Source: Pterois miles (Eukaryota > Chordata > Actinopteri > Perciformes > Scorpaenidae). Taken from it: a DNA stretch of 64,000 nt. The notes beneath the pieces were generated by a model. The model was not told the origin of the DNA and made no database searches. It was given only the letters and a program-made list of their open reading frames with translations. Below, one piece after another: positions 1-10,902 of the stretch (position 1 is the stretch's first letter; every line of letters begins with the position of its first letter). A program made the translations under genes and the position numbers. Location of the stretch: contig CAMQGK010000242.1 in assembly GCA_947000775.1 (NCBI GenBank), positions 4,275,001 to 4,339,000 on the forward strand. Reading direction: 5' to 3'.

Positions 1-1877
1 CAGGTGCAGACAATTAACGGGTAAATTGTTTGCTCTGCAAAAAGGCAGGCTGCTGCAATTAAACCATTTAAATACAGAAAACACCGTCTGCATCAAACCA
101 CTTTGCATCACCTGTCAGAAAGCTGAATTATAATTACTTCTATATGCGATGTCTCATCTCTGAGATGTGGAAACTAATAGATTACGTGTCGTCACCGAGC
201 GCCAAGGTTTCTGTTTGATTTCACTTTGTGCAGATGTGAACTTTTTGTTAACTTGTGCTGAACCTGTAAATCTGTGTTTGTGGAGAAAGTTTGAACACTA
301 ACTTGACATTAATGCAGTAAATCAGAGAGTGTACACGTAGCCTCTTTTTTTTTTTTTTTTTTTAATGACCACACAGCCACTTTGCTAAAAGTGGTAGTGA
401 TCTACTGAGCACGTGTGGAACGTGTCCACCAAGTGGACAGTATAAACAGAACTACTACATGTAGTTGGTGTCCGCATCTAACCCAGGGTTCCTGTAGGTT
501 CCCAAAAAAAGGTCTAAAATGCAACAACCTGAATTTCAAGGCCTCAAAATGTCTTAAAGCCCCACGAAATGTCTTAAATCCTTTACTTTAATTTCAAAAG
601 AAACGCATTATCTTGCTTTTAAATGTTTTGTTTTTTGAGCACATCGTAACAAAACTATAAAGTGGAATAGCTGTTTTATCAGAGCACACATGCCACGTGC
701 AGTCAAGGTGTGAGGCGCGTTTATTCATGGAGAAACCTCTCGGAAAGTGAAAAGCTGAATAACGTCGTGGTAAATTACAGTGTATGACTGTAGCTTCTGG
801 GCAGCCCTATTCTTCGGCTCAGAGAGGGTACTGTACACAGTACCGTACTGTACACAGTACCGTACTGTACTTCGTTATTGTCATCAATAGTGGTTATTTG
901 CATAAAATGCAATTCCAATGATAAATAAATCATTGCACTTTTATGAAAATACTTGCTTTGATTACAAATAATCTTGGCAAGCTGCTCAGAGCTTGTGTTA
1001 GGAATTTAAACAGGACATACTTCTCTAATATCTATTTTATATTACTGTGAAAACATCTTCAAACTTTTGAATTTATTCAAGTTTCTCAACAATGTGTATC
1101 TATATTTTTTTCATGAGATTACATTTTAAATATAACATAATTTACCTTCGCCCATAATGTAACTCAGTGGAACCTCCATTAACATTCATAACTGTTGTTT
1201 ATCCAATCAGGACTGTGCTGGTACCGGCTGCTAACAGCTAACGTTACCAACTCTCTTCCTACTGATTTCAGCACAGATTTATTGTTCACAGCATCACATT
1301 ATCGGGGATAAAATAGGGTACTCAGGTTGAGTAGCACCACTCTGCCTGGTTCTGGTCCCAAACAAACTGAATCATGATACAGCATGTATATGCATTATTG
1401 AGAATACATAACTTGGGAAGCATCAATACAGAGGAATCAATAGACATAAAAGCATGAGATGCCAAAGAATCGGAGAACTAGGGACCAGATCTCTATTCCC
1501 ATCTCTAGTGTTTCCCTGTCTGCCAAAGTGGCCGATGGCCTGACGATTTTGCAGTTCTAATTTCAGACCCCGAATACATTATTTATTCTCAAAGTTTGTG
1601 AGCTAAATGTAGAAATTTGCACTTTCACCAATAATTTGGTGGACCTATAATATAGAAAACTGCCTGACGACTTCACAGAATAACCAAAATAACTTGCAGA
1701 TATTTTGTGTAAACAGTGCCAACTACATTAGACACCACACCGTGTTGAAGTGAGACATCCCAGCACAATAACTGCACTCAAGTGTGAACATAAATCAATA
1801 TGAAGTCATACACAGCCAAACTAAATAACCATCGACTGTGGGAGGAGGGTATCGACTGCTCTGCTGTAATACATTAC
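1..1877 (-). other. Part of ZC3H15 intron 9; no exon seen
   Basis: This is intronic sequence continuing off the left edge. I looked for the remaining ZC3H15 C-terminal codons on the minus strand and found none. It holds a poly-T run (about 345-363), a 17-bp tandem repeat (828-870) and a stretch around 485-600 with repeated 'gtcttaaa' words that looks like a decayed teleost repeat. Confidence 0.6.
828..870. repeat. 17-bp tandem repeat, 2.5 copies
   Basis: The unit GTACTGTACACAGTACC occurs twice in perfect tandem (828-844, 845-861), followed by nine bases of a third copy. The unit is itself nearly palindromic (GTACTGT..ACAGTAC). Confidence 0.9.
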
Positions 1878-1988
1878 CTCTTCCTCCTGCTTTTCATCTT
1901 CATCGCTGGCATACTGAGCGTCAGTGGCTTCATCGTCGTCATCATCAATCAAATCTGGACGGAACTCGAACACCTCGCGCCCGCTCAC
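1878..1988 (-). CDS. zc3h15: ZC3H15 coding exon 9 (acidic segment)
   Basis: The 111 nt encode 37 residues beginning VSGREVFEFRPDLIDDDDDE and ending in a glutamate-rich run. The acceptor is GTCTGTAG and the donor GAG|GTAATG. The protein does not end here. The usual C-terminal exon(s), expected to end in an acidic EEELNTL-type tail, were not found between 1 and 1877, so they must lie left of the window. Confidence 0.9.
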
Positions 1989-4900
1989 CTACAGACATGT
2001 GATTTAATTAAATCCTGTCTTAATGTGGAAATGTGGGCTATAGCTTCAATACATACGCTCATAAAGAGACCACAGAAATCTATAAACAGTTAACCAGACT
2101 TACCACTAGCGATTTTCCAGCCTTAAAGTCGGCCTTCTTCTTCTCCATCTCCTCCCTCGCTTTGTCAATCTGTTAATCAACAGCACACAGGGAAATGAGA
2201 CAAATTAAACATCTCTGATGCTGCCCTGACAAACTGATGTCAATAAAACTGACTGAACATGTTCCAACCTTCTCCTGCCTTTTCCTCTTTTTCCAAGCCA
2301 GGAAAGTCTCCAGGGTGATTCGAGTCACATTGACGCCCAGAGCTGCTCGCTGCAGGGATGGAGACAGACATCAGCTTCCACGGTAATATCAGTCCCACGG
2401 GGCATTTAGATTCATAAGGAGGTGGAGAGTAAAGAAAGCTTCCCGGGTAATATCAGTCACATTTAAAGTATTTAGACACATCACACCCTGTGTGGAAGCT
2501 ATGTTGGAGGTCCTCACCTTTTAGAGTGACAATAGACAGCTGTCTCAGACTCGATTTGTTTGTTTTAGTTTTGATTGACCAATGATTGTTCTTGTGTTTC
2601 CAGTCTATCTGTAGAGAGATGACTGTTATTAAGCTCATCCAAATATTGTTTTAATGTATTTTGTTGTACTGTTCTTTAGTACCTACTGAGTGAAGCTCTT
2701 TGTAACCGGTTTTAAAGTTGCAATAGACAAAGATTACTTACATAGTAGTAGTACTAGTAGTAGTACATCTAATGTCAGAATGGTGAACTCACCACCACTA
2801 ACATAGCTGCTTAAAACAAATATTTCCATGAGAAGATAGTTATCAGAGCTCAACAATAAGGATTGCCCGAATGTCTAGCTACTCCCTATGAGGAAAGTGT
2901 TAAGAGTTAAACAGTTTTTTTTCTAGAGCTGATGATGGAAGTAGCTAAGGAGTGAGCCATCTCACTTCTTTCTCATCTCTGTTGAGAGTTGCACAGACGC
3001 AAAGAGACAAAACAGATATCATTCTGGACTGAAAACACTTATTCTATTGACAACATTTTATTATTAAACACAGGCCATTTCAGCAGAAAACAACTACAGA
3101 ATAGAAATAATTTTGTTCAACTTTTGTATGGCACATTTTACGCAGATGTTTTACTGTCTGGTAGTCACTTTAAGCTCAAAATGGCAGAAGCAAAGCTTTG
3201 TTGCTGGATGCTGATGTTGAACAAGTGACTTTCACTTCTTGGCACTCTACGTTCTTCAGGTGAGAAAATGGCGGTGGCTAAAGACAAAGTTTATGAGCTC
3301 AAGCGCCAACGAGCACTTCAATTATCCTGGAAACAGGAATTTAGGTGGGCAGAGTTAGAGGATGTGGGCCAAACTCCATCTATGTATTACGCAGTTTGCC
3401 AGTCACTGCTTTTACTGCGAGTAACATGCATAGGCATTAATTACAATATATTTGAATATGTTTCTTGTTTTGCCCTGATGGTCTGAATAAGTTGCTAGAT
3501 GTAGCAAGAAACTTGCCTGTGTGAGTGTGGCTTGACGAGCAAAAAACCTGATATTTTTCTTCATATTTTTGTAATTTTCAATCTATTCTGATAAACACAC
3601 TTTTTTTTATCATTTGTGCTGAACATTATTCATACAAAGCCTTCAAAAATACCACAGAATTATTGCTTGTTGTTATTGTTTTCCCCTGAATCGATAAATC
3701 AATTCCTCCATCCATCCATCCGTCCTTACCTCATTTTCTATGAGTTCCTCCAGCGAAATCTCCTCCTCTTTCTCCTCCTTCTTCTTGTCTTTCTTCAATA
3801 CGAAGCCGGGCGGCAGAGCGTGCCGGTACATGCAGACGTCGCCCCCCGCCGGACACGACCAGAACCAGCCATACTTATTATTCTCTATGGCCTCCAGGAA
3901 GTGTTTACACACCTGCAGACAACACAACGCAGTGGACAGTGTCACACAGAGGGGGCAGCATCTTGTATTATTACTGTATTTAGTTGACTGAAGTGGGTCC
4001 ATACGTTTAGGGACAAACCGCCAAGAGATCAGATTAACTGAATCGATCACCGGCAGAAATTCTTGCTGTTTTTTGCCATTTGAAATGACCCTGATTGTAA
4101 TTTCTTGCTGACAGCTGGTGCCCTCGGGACAGACCGTTTGGCTTTAATTCATGGCCAACCTGACTCTAATGCCCCCAGCAATAACAAGAATACATCAGGG
4201 ATCAAAGATTTATGTCATGATTGATTGAATCCAATACCTCCACACTGCAGATGTTTTTCTGCACAGTGAACAACCCTTTTGGACATTTATGTCTCTCTTA
4301 GCAGTTCCTTACTGAAAAAATCGATCATATCAATTATCAAATGTACCATCTGATGAAAGTTTCCCTCCATGCATCTACCTCTTCATCTTCCCCTGTCTTC
4401 ATTCATCGTTCATCATCCGGACAGACTTACAATTTGTGTTTTGGCTTTCTTCTTCTCCGCCTCTCCGTGTTTTTTGTTGACCACCTCCTCCAGCTTCTTC
4501 TCATCCCAGTTCTCCATAGTGTCTAAACACAACATAGCAACTAATTTAACATGTAATGAAGCCTTTTACAAATAATACAATCTAATAAAACAATAGGGAA
4601 ATATTTGTGAAAATTTCCCATATATATATTTGCAAGAACCTGGCAATACGATATGTATCATGACCCAGGGGTTATGATTCACTATACTGTGATATTATAA
4701 ACAAGGCATCATATTGCAATCTTTAAAATCTAATTTTAGGATATCTGATGCATAAAGAACACATTGTTTGCATAAATTCTAATTAACTCTGTACATTTTA
4801 TGCGATCGTTATGCATTCGTCACTGTCCCGGTAAGATCCAACATCTTAGCAGTACTTTGGTAGGGCACAGACACTGAGAGGACACATCACTTTGCAAAAA

Positions 4901-7900
4901 AAGTATTATTATTGACTGAATTAATCTTTGCATGTCAACTATTAATGAAAAATTTACAGTGTTTTTGAGAATCGATAAAGTATCACAAAATGTAATATTA
5001 CAATATTCAATATTTTTGACACTGTAATAATGCACTAAAAGAAATAAAGCAAAGGAAATATTATTTAATGTTGCTATGTGTTGAATAGAAGCTTCGCTTC
5101 TCCAGCAGGAGCTTGTCACCTGTGATTTTCAGGTGTACCTCGTTTCTCGTATAACTAATGCTAGAAAAAAAAACATTTCCAATGATAAATTTGTTTCAAA
5201 TTTATATAAACAGAAAGAAAAAAACAGAAACATGTAATTGTCAATTAAATGCCAAGCAATTCCCAACCTAGTGATATCACAATGCACCAGTTTTGACTGT
5301 GAAATTTAAAAATAAAATATTGATGTTAATATACACATTTGATAATATTGTGTAAAAAAAACAGGACCTCTTATATCATTTTACAGACTCTCTACCCACC
5401 TCCCTACACTTGTATTTTGAGTGTAATTCATTTGCCAAAGCAGAGACAAACACAACACACTAACCTTTCTCCAGGTCGTCGTCTCTTTCATCCACGTAGA
5501 CGCTTCTCTTCTCACATTTCCTCTCCATTGATAGATCGTGGCTGAACTTACACTTGTCGCCTTTAGTACACTGACCCTGCTTAAAGAACGCACACAGCAC
5601 CGACTTCGGGTCAACACCTGCAAAAACAGACAAGATTAATTGGTGATTAATTATGTGCTCTACTACAACACACACAATCAGCAAATATTTGGCATTTTTA
5701 CAAGATGAACAATTTAAATGAAAGAGTTAAAATGTGTTGGTTACCTTTGCTGACTTTCTGAGCAGCAACTACAGGTTTAAACAGCTCGTTGAGTTCCTCC
5801 AACTCCTTCTTCTTATCCGTTTTCTTATTGGTCTTTTCTGCTTCGACCTGGATAGCCATTACACACAAACACAGAGATGGTAGACATAATTAAAGATGAT
5901 CTGATCCAATGAAATCAGCTCAGCCCTCAGACAAGCAGGGAAATCCAGTCCACTATCAGTATTTCTGGTTCTTCGTTCTCTTACAAATATGAGTTTCATA
6001 AATGATGCGTTAGAAAGTAGTGAGAAACAGTGAGGCAGAGAGATGATCATGTTTGAGACAGTCAGAGAAAAAGAAAAACAGATACTGAGAAGAGGAGTTG
6101 TGTCCTGACCTGTCTGGCACTTTGTTGTCCATGTTTGACTTGCTGAGTGACGTTCTTGATGAACTTCTGCTGCTTGGCCCCTTTCTTGTTCTTCAAGCCA
6201 AATGTCTTGTCCTAGAAAAACACAAACAAACAAGTCAATCGATCGTATAACCTCCGATATCATCCCCCGCAGCAAGCAGTTCCAACTGAACATGAACAAG
6301 TTTCTGCACTTGTTTTTCTTTATTACACATCCACGAAATACAAAGGATGAAGAAGAACCCACTCGTAGCAATACAAAGCTTAAAAGCCCAGATACACTGT
6401 GGTTCAGAACAACGTTTCCTCATACAACAGTGAGCATGATATCTTACAAGAACATTTTTTGTGTGTTTTCCTATGTCCAGTTGGGATGTTAATTAACCGT
6501 TTAACCAACATTAAGCATTTTACCCAATTAACGCTATCAAACGTTCAATATAAAATGCAGAGGAGCGACTCGTCACTTAAAGGTGAAAAGCTGGTCCACC
6601 TGACGAGAGTCTGAGCTGGCGCAGATACAGGAAGTTGGCTCTGGACTTGCAGCTGAGGAGTTGTAGCTTGTAGCCTCGTAGCATTTATTCACCGACAAAT
6701 AAACTGTACACACACTGTCTGCTACAGCTACGTTCACAGCTATAATGGCACCAACAAACCCACACTAACCACCACACACAAAAATGGTCTGTTGGAAACT
6801 CGCTGAAGTTACGCGACAGTGGGTATGAAACCGTTAGCAGCTAGCAGCTGTGTTGTAGCACAAAAACATACATTGTTTGTTGGACAATCGCTATTGTTAA
6901 TCCAAGCAGACACACAACATGCTAACGGAGACAGTGAATGCAACACTGTGGCTGCTATAGTAACTCTCCTAACGGTGAACTGGACACAGTGAACGCAGCT
7001 GCAGCTGGCGCACCGCTGCATGGGAGGCACAAATCTCGTCTGTTATTGGTTAATAATCAGTTCATGAGGGCGGTCTATTGGTTAAGAACATTTTTCAAAA
7101 TTAACATCCCTAATGTCCTGAAACGTGTCAATTTCCATCTTCACAGGAAACAAATTACATCGTGGCTTGGGTTAAAATATCCATGCCTGAATTACTTGGT
7201 TCAGTTTAGGCAATAAAACTTCTTAGTTTTAAAAAAAACATTGTGGAAGTAGTGTAACTTATGTACTGAAATTATGTGACTGAAATTATGTGACTGAAAC
7301 ATAACGTTGTCACAATCCTGTCACAATGTATACCTACAAACAGCAGGGAAATCTTGGTGCTTCTACACTGCATTGTGAGACAAGTCTACCAATAACTAAA
7401 GACAGCCTGCATTAAAATTCCAAAATTCACAGTGTCAAATCCCACAATGTGACCTCAGCTGGTTGGTTTATATGATCCAAATCTACAAACCAAACATGAA
7501 AATGTTGCAGCATGAATGTCTGAAAAAATTTGTTTTTTTTCCAGTTAGTGTGTAGGGGTCTTCAAATTAAGGATGATGCAGCCATTTGTCTTTGTCACAT
7601 GAATGAGAGAGAGAGCAGTTATTTTCTGATTGTTTCACAGAAGTTTATGTTCTAAAGCACAAGTAAATAATCATCAAACACTGAACAGATGATTTACTGG
7701 GAAGGAAGATGCTCATAGATTCATTTTCTTCTGCTGAATTTCATTCATTACATCCAACGTGCACCAGTAAATATCATCGTCACGGTGAGACAAAACCTCA
7801 TGTTACTGTTTCATATGACAGAAGACCAGTTTGTCGTATCCTCGCAGGTCTTTAGACCGTGGTGGAAACAAAGACAACAGTGGGCTAAAGGCTTTTAGGT

Positions 7901-10218
7901 GGTTGTAAAGTAATTCCAGGGACTAAAAGTCCCAGAAACCTTTGGTGGATGTCCAGCGATAATTAGAGGTCGACCGATATGTTTTTTTATGGCTGATGCC
8001 AATTTATTGGAGAATCAGGATCGCCGATGGCTGATAGATGATGCCGATTTTTTTGGGGGGCCAATATGTTGTATATGTATGGATGATTTTCTTTTTTTTT
8101 TTCTCCATCTGACAAAATGTAACAGCTTAATAATAACAAATGATATACCAAATTTCTCAACTTCAGTAAACATTTATTGAACAACACCTATGGTCTGTCT
8201 CTCCAATCTACATTTTGTGTCTGCACTGCAGTGCACTTACATATTTTAAATAAAAATAATGTATAAACTAAATGTCCAATACATACAAAACAGGTAATCC
8301 AAAAAACCTAAATTTTGTCTGACTCAACAACTAAACCAGTCTGTAAGAGGAGGAAATAACTGTAAATAAACCAACAGCTTTCTTTTTGGAATCACTACAC
8401 AAAATTCACTTCTTCTAATTCAACAAAAATATTGACAGACTCTTATCCTAATGGGATACAACTTGTGATACCACTTAACTTGAATTTAAACAGCGGAAAA
8501 CTTGAGGTTGTGGCATGTGTTATGTAAAAAGATGCTTGTTTGTTTGTGCTTTTTTGCTGCAAGCAAAGATTCAATAAGTCATATTATTATAATCTGTCAC
8601 CTCGTAGGTGGCAACAACCACTGGCTCAAAAATAATCTGGAGCCAATCCCATCTGACATTGGACGAAGGTGGGGTACACCCTGGACAGGTCGGCAGCCCA
8701 TCGCAGGGCACATAGAGACAAACAACACAGAGACAGACAACCATTCACACTCACATTAACACCTACGGGCAATTTAGAGTCTTAACCTCTATGTCTTTGG
8801 ACTGTGGGAGGAAACTAGGGAACCCAGAGAAAACCCACATTAACACGAGGAGAACATGAGACAACTGTTTATAATTCAGACAAATACTGACACTCATCTA
8901 AATGTGATACGACTTGATTACTTAACTTGAATTTAAAAAGCCTTGTTTTTCTGGAAAATTACGGATATAGCTGGTGTTACATAACAACGTCAGTCCATCC
9001 CACAATCCTCTCTGACTTCCCCACCTTGTTTGTGGCACTCAGCGGTCCACACACTGAAGATGTAAATATATAAAAAAGGCCAAGCTGTTTCACTAAATAG
9101 CCGGGCACTGTAATTTTTTAACAAACATTACTCAAACATCAGTAACTACTAATGTGTTTCAAGGACTATTATCATCCACAGATTAGAGGTTTTAATAGTT
9201 TGTGGACAGCAAAGGAGGTCTATGGCACAAGAATCAGCTACATGAGGCTTTGGATACATAAACAGTACTTGTTAATAAGTAAAACAATTGATCTTCATGT
9301 GATTTGTAGGCAATCAACCCCATCCTTTAAGCATCAGACCACAGATAGATGATGGATATTTTTCAACTCCTATGACAGCCAGGCAGATAAAACATTAGCT
9401 GTTTCATGAATGAAATCACCTAAAAGCAATAATAACCTATCTGATACATGAACACATTGCGATACAATGTGTGTTACAACAGCAAAAGGCGGCTAACGCT
9501 GACCAGCCGGTATAATGGACTCACTGACAGAGATAGGACATGTTTTATGGCTAACATAATCACCACAGCTGCTTTTTGAGAGCGATATTGACATTAAAAA
9601 GACTCTCACGTGTGACAACACACAAATTAAAATGAAAATTTGGAACCTTTCTCCACTTTTCCATCAAATCTGGCCCCTGATCCCTGCCCTGTGACGGCGA
9701 GGCCGACCAGAAACAGGCCCATCGCACCGCGCTTTAAAACCTGCTAACATAGTTGTGAAAGCTAATGACACGATCATATACAGACAAAGGCTTTTGTTAT
9801 TAGCTGCTGACTTTAGGAACACAATAAACATTACCAGGACACGCATGAACACTTATTAACGCGGCACGGCCCTGCTAGCAGTTTCACAGCCTCATCAGAT
9901 ACATGTCAAATTGTTAGCTTCCTGACAGCTAGCTAACGGCTGACAGCTAGCTAACTCGCTTCAGATAGTATTATAATAATAAGCATTTTTTTAGAGAGCG
10001 GCTAAAGTACTAACACCTACTGAACAATTAAGTAACGCTGACAACTGCCAAGAGACCAGCATAACTTCAGCTACTCGTGTTAGCTTCGGTTAGCATACCA
10101 GCTAACGCTAAACACCGACATGCTAACTCATGTTATTTTTACCTCAATTATCTTTTCCTTTTTCTTCTCTTGAGTTTTTTTTATTTCCCGCGGGCTGGGC
10201 GGGTTTCTTCGGAGGCAT
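1878..10218 (-). CDS. zc3h15: ZC3H15 (DFRP1), CCCH zinc-finger protein 15; 3' end beyond the left edge
   Basis: This is a nine-exon minus-strand gene model covering about 322 codons of a family usually about 420-430 residues long. Numbering assumes the exon-1 frame is intact. An N-terminal MPPKK lysine-rich segment is followed by CCCH finger 1 (C102, C110, C116, H120; C-x7-C-x5-C-x3-H). Finger 2 is longer (C177, C195, C202, H206; C-x17-C-x6-C-x3-H). After that come a KKDKKKEEKEEE charged stretch (about 220-232) and the start of the DFRP region (about 237-322), with ITLETFLAWKKRKRQEK and an acidic DDDDDEA run. Known family role: a cytoplasmic protein that binds and stabilises the GTPase DRG1 and associates with translating ribosomes. 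Phases join cleanly at every visible intron and all introns are GT-AG. The one defect is an A8 run in exon 1 that shifts the frame as printed. The acidic C-terminal ~100 residues are not in this window. Orthology is confident from extended identity with vertebrate ZC3H15; the locus may be a normal gene carrying an assembly error. Confidence 0.95.
2104..2169 (-). CDS. zc3h15: ZC3H15 coding exon 8
   Basis: The 66 nt encode 22 residues, IDKAREEMEKKKADFKAGKS and then LV, continuing the DFRP region. The acceptor is ATTAACAG and the donor GTG|GTAAGT. Confidence 0.9.
2269..2349 (-). CDS. zc3h15: ZC3H15 coding exon 7 (start of DFRP region)
   Basis: The 81 nt encode 27 residues, RAALGVNVTRITLETFLAWK and then a KRKRQEK basic end, within the conserved C-terminal DFRP region that contacts DRG1 in the known family. 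The acceptor is CCTGCAG and the donor AAG|GTTGGA. Confidence 0.92.
2350..3729 (-). other. ZC3H15 intron 6
   Basis: This is a 1.38 kb intron between the finger-2 exon and the DFRP exon. I recognise no exon, RNA gene or well-formed mobile element in it. Short open frames on both strands have no coding character. Confidence 0.6.
3730..3912 (-). CDS. zc3h15: ZC3H15 coding exon 6 (CCCH finger 2)
   Basis: The 183 nt encode 61 residues. The second CCCH finger begins VCKHFLEAIENNKYGWFW and continues to CMYRH. HALPPGFVLKK and a KKEEKEEE charged stretch follow. The spacing C-x17-C-x6-C-x3-H matches the unusual second finger of this family. The acceptor is GTCTGCAG and the donor GAG|GTAAGG. Confidence 0.95.
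4431..4522 (-). CDS. zc3h15: ZC3H15 coding exon 5
   Basis: The 92 nt complete the codon split after exon 4 and read DTMENWDEKKLEEVVNKKHG and then a lysine-rich run ending KTQI. This is the conserved spacer between the two zinc fingers. The acceptor is GTGTTTAG and the donor ATT|GTAAGT. Confidence 0.93.
4523..5464 (-). other. ZC3H15 intron 4 with degraded repeat
   Basis: This intron is AT-rich. From about 4636 it has words such as 'gcaatacgatatgtatcatgac' shortened and repeated in inverted sense near 5270. That pattern resembles a decayed hAT-type repeat, but no ends or target duplication could be fixed. Confidence 0.4.
5465..5617 (-). CDS. zc3h15: ZC3H15 coding exon 4 (CCCH finger 1)
   Basis: The 153 nt encode CCCH finger 1: CAFFKQGQCTKGDKCKFSH, with C-x7-C-x5-C-x3-H spacing. 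KCEKRSVYVDERDDDLEK follows. The acceptor is TTTTTGCAG and the donor GAAAG|GTTAGT. Confidence 0.94.
5745..5847 (-). CDS. zc3h15: ZC3H15 coding exon 3
   Basis: The 103 nt carry a lysine/glutamate-rich segment followed by ELNELFKPVVAAQKVSK, the conserved linker before finger 1. The acceptor is CTATCCAG and the donor AAAG|GTAACC. The exon ends after the first base of a glycine codon. Confidence 0.92.
6110..6211 (-). CDS. zc3h15: ZC3H15 coding exon 2
   Basis: The 102 nt encode 34 residues starting DKTFGLKNKKGAKQQKFIK, a strongly conserved ZC3H15 segment. The acceptor is TTTTTCTAG and the donor CAG|GTCAGG. Phase is 0 at both ends. Confidence 0.92.
6481..7112 (+). mobile_element. Non-autonomous hAT-like element with terminal TAGGGATGTTAA (copy 1)
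   Basis: This 632-bp element lies in ZC3H15 intron 1. The left end is TTGGGATGTTAA and the right end reads TAGGGATGTTAA on the opposite strand (one mismatch). It is flanked by 8-bp near-identical repeats: ATGTCCAG at 6473-6480 and ATGTCCTG at 7113-7120. An 8-bp duplication with short inverted ends is the hAT superfamily signature. It has no transposase. Internally (about 6938-7000) it carries about 1.5 copies of the 55-56 bp unit that is amplified in the other copies. Confidence 0.75.
7966..8190 (+). repeat. Fragment of 'agaggtcgaccgatat' hAT-type repeat
   Basis: The start 'agaggtcgaccgatatg', followed by repeated 'gccgat' words, resembles the left end of a common vertebrate hAT-like repeat. 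The opposite terminus was not found, so this is probably a truncated copy. Confidence 0.5.
8637..8857 (-). mobile_element. tRNA-derived retroposon (GGGCTGCACGG family), 3' body fragment
   Basis: This minus-oriented copy shares the central body of the family seen in full at 33470-33845 and 58138-58475, including CTAAATTGCCCGTAGGTG-type and GTCCAAAGACAT words on the minus strand. The tRNA-like head and the tetranucleotide tail are missing. Confidence 0.8.
10143..10218 (-). CDS. zc3h15: ZC3H15 coding exon 1 (contains 1-nt frame disruption)
   Basis: The exon opens with ATG reading MPPKKPAQPAGN, the family N-terminus, and ends GAG|GTAAAA at a good donor. It is 76 nt long, but exon 2 needs a length divisible by three. 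The excess base lies in a run of eight A (minus strand; T8 at 10175-10182 on plus). With seven A the reading is NKKTQEKKKEKIIE, matching the family. With eight it reads NKKNSREEKGKDN and then TGA at the exon end. The alternative frame has no upstream ATG before a stop, so a different start does not rescue it. Confidence 0.85.
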
Positions 10219-10380
10219 GTTGGCTCAGGTGTAGCTGTGTACGAGACGCCGTGTAGTATTTAAATTAAATGTGGTGTTTCGGCTGGTAAGTCAGCTCCAC
10301 ATTCACCCAGGTGATGCTAGCACAGCACAGCACACCGACGTCGTTCCTTCCTAGGCCACATGTGAGTTGTTGATGTTCTG

Positions 10381-10423
10381 TGGCGTCATCACGCATCGCG
10401 AGAGGCATGACGGGTACTGTAGT
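10381..10423 (-). promoter_or_regulatory. Composite promoter motifs upstream of ZC3H15
   Basis: Read on the minus strand, three motifs stand side by side about 165-205 bp upstream of the ATG. ACTACAGTACCCGTCATGCC (10404-10423) fits the long ZNF143/SBS pattern ACTACAnnnCCC..ATGC. TCTCGCGA (10396-10403) is the BANP/ZBTB33-type motif. TGACGCCA (10381-10388) is a one-base variant of a CRE/ATF site. This grouping is typical of TATA-less housekeeping promoters and fits ZC3H15. Occupancy and the transcription start are inferred. Confidence 0.6.
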
Positions 10424-10829
10424 TCACAGAAAAACGACTCCATCCAGCTAACTAAAACCTGCTATAAATAAAAATTTCAACACAGTGTCAATCAAGTCTT
10501 ATCTCCATCCATAAATAATGTATTTGGTGGTAATATTTAGGATAGTATTATGAATCTGAACATGAAAAGTAACTTGCGACAAAAATTATCAAATAAATGT
10601 AGTGGAGTTAAAAAGTACTAAAAAAAGTACTAATATTTGCCTCTGAACTGTAATGGACTAGAAGTATAAAGTAGCAGGAGTGGGAAATACTCAAGTACCT
10701 GAATACTTCTACATTCCTTAGTTACTCTCCACCGCTGGCTTTAACAAAACTTAAACCTACTTCTTGGAATAGCCACCTCAGTATATAAAGTTGTAATATT
10801 TCTCATTATTGCATTCTACATTCCTGTTC

Positions 10830-10902
10830 GGGGCAGCACGGTGGTGACCGCGACCCCTAACAGGAAAAGCGGTTGACGATGGATGGATGGATGGATGGAT
10901 GG
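10830..10902 (+). mobile_element. 73-bp internally deleted GGGCTGCACGG-family retroposon
   Basis: The copy keeps about 17 bp of the head (GGGGCAGCACGGTGGTG), then jumps to the 3' end (GCGGTTGACGATGGATGG) and a (GGAT)n tail. A perfect 12-bp target duplication ACATTCCTGTTC flanks it (10818-10829 and 10903-10914). Promoter box B is absent. Confidence 0.85.

Larger units (their letters stand above)
6212..10142 (-). other. ZC3H15 intron 1, repeat-rich
   Basis: The largest visible intron (3.9 kb) separates the first coding exon from the rest. It contains a complete hAT-like element (6481-7112), a repeat beginning 'agaggtcgaccgatat' (7966 onward), a retroposon fragment (8637-8857) and a cluster of GCTAAC/GTTAGC words near its 5' end (9915-10126). 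No extra exon is evident. Confidence 0.75.

Noticed and set aside
1..1877. Search for the C-terminal exon of ZC3H15
   Set aside because: No minus-strand segment matching the expected acidic C-terminus was found, so the exon is placed outside the window.
5859..6371. 170-codon minus frame overlapping ZC3H15 exon 2
   Set aside because: It is a different frame from the true exon and reads through the intron; the spliced exon 2 explains the conserved part.
10175..10182. Programmed ribosomal frameshifting at the A8 run in ZC3H15
   Set aside because: No vertebrate ZC3H15 is known to me to use frameshifting, and homopolymer error or polymorphism is simpler. It is kept only as an alternative in the finding.
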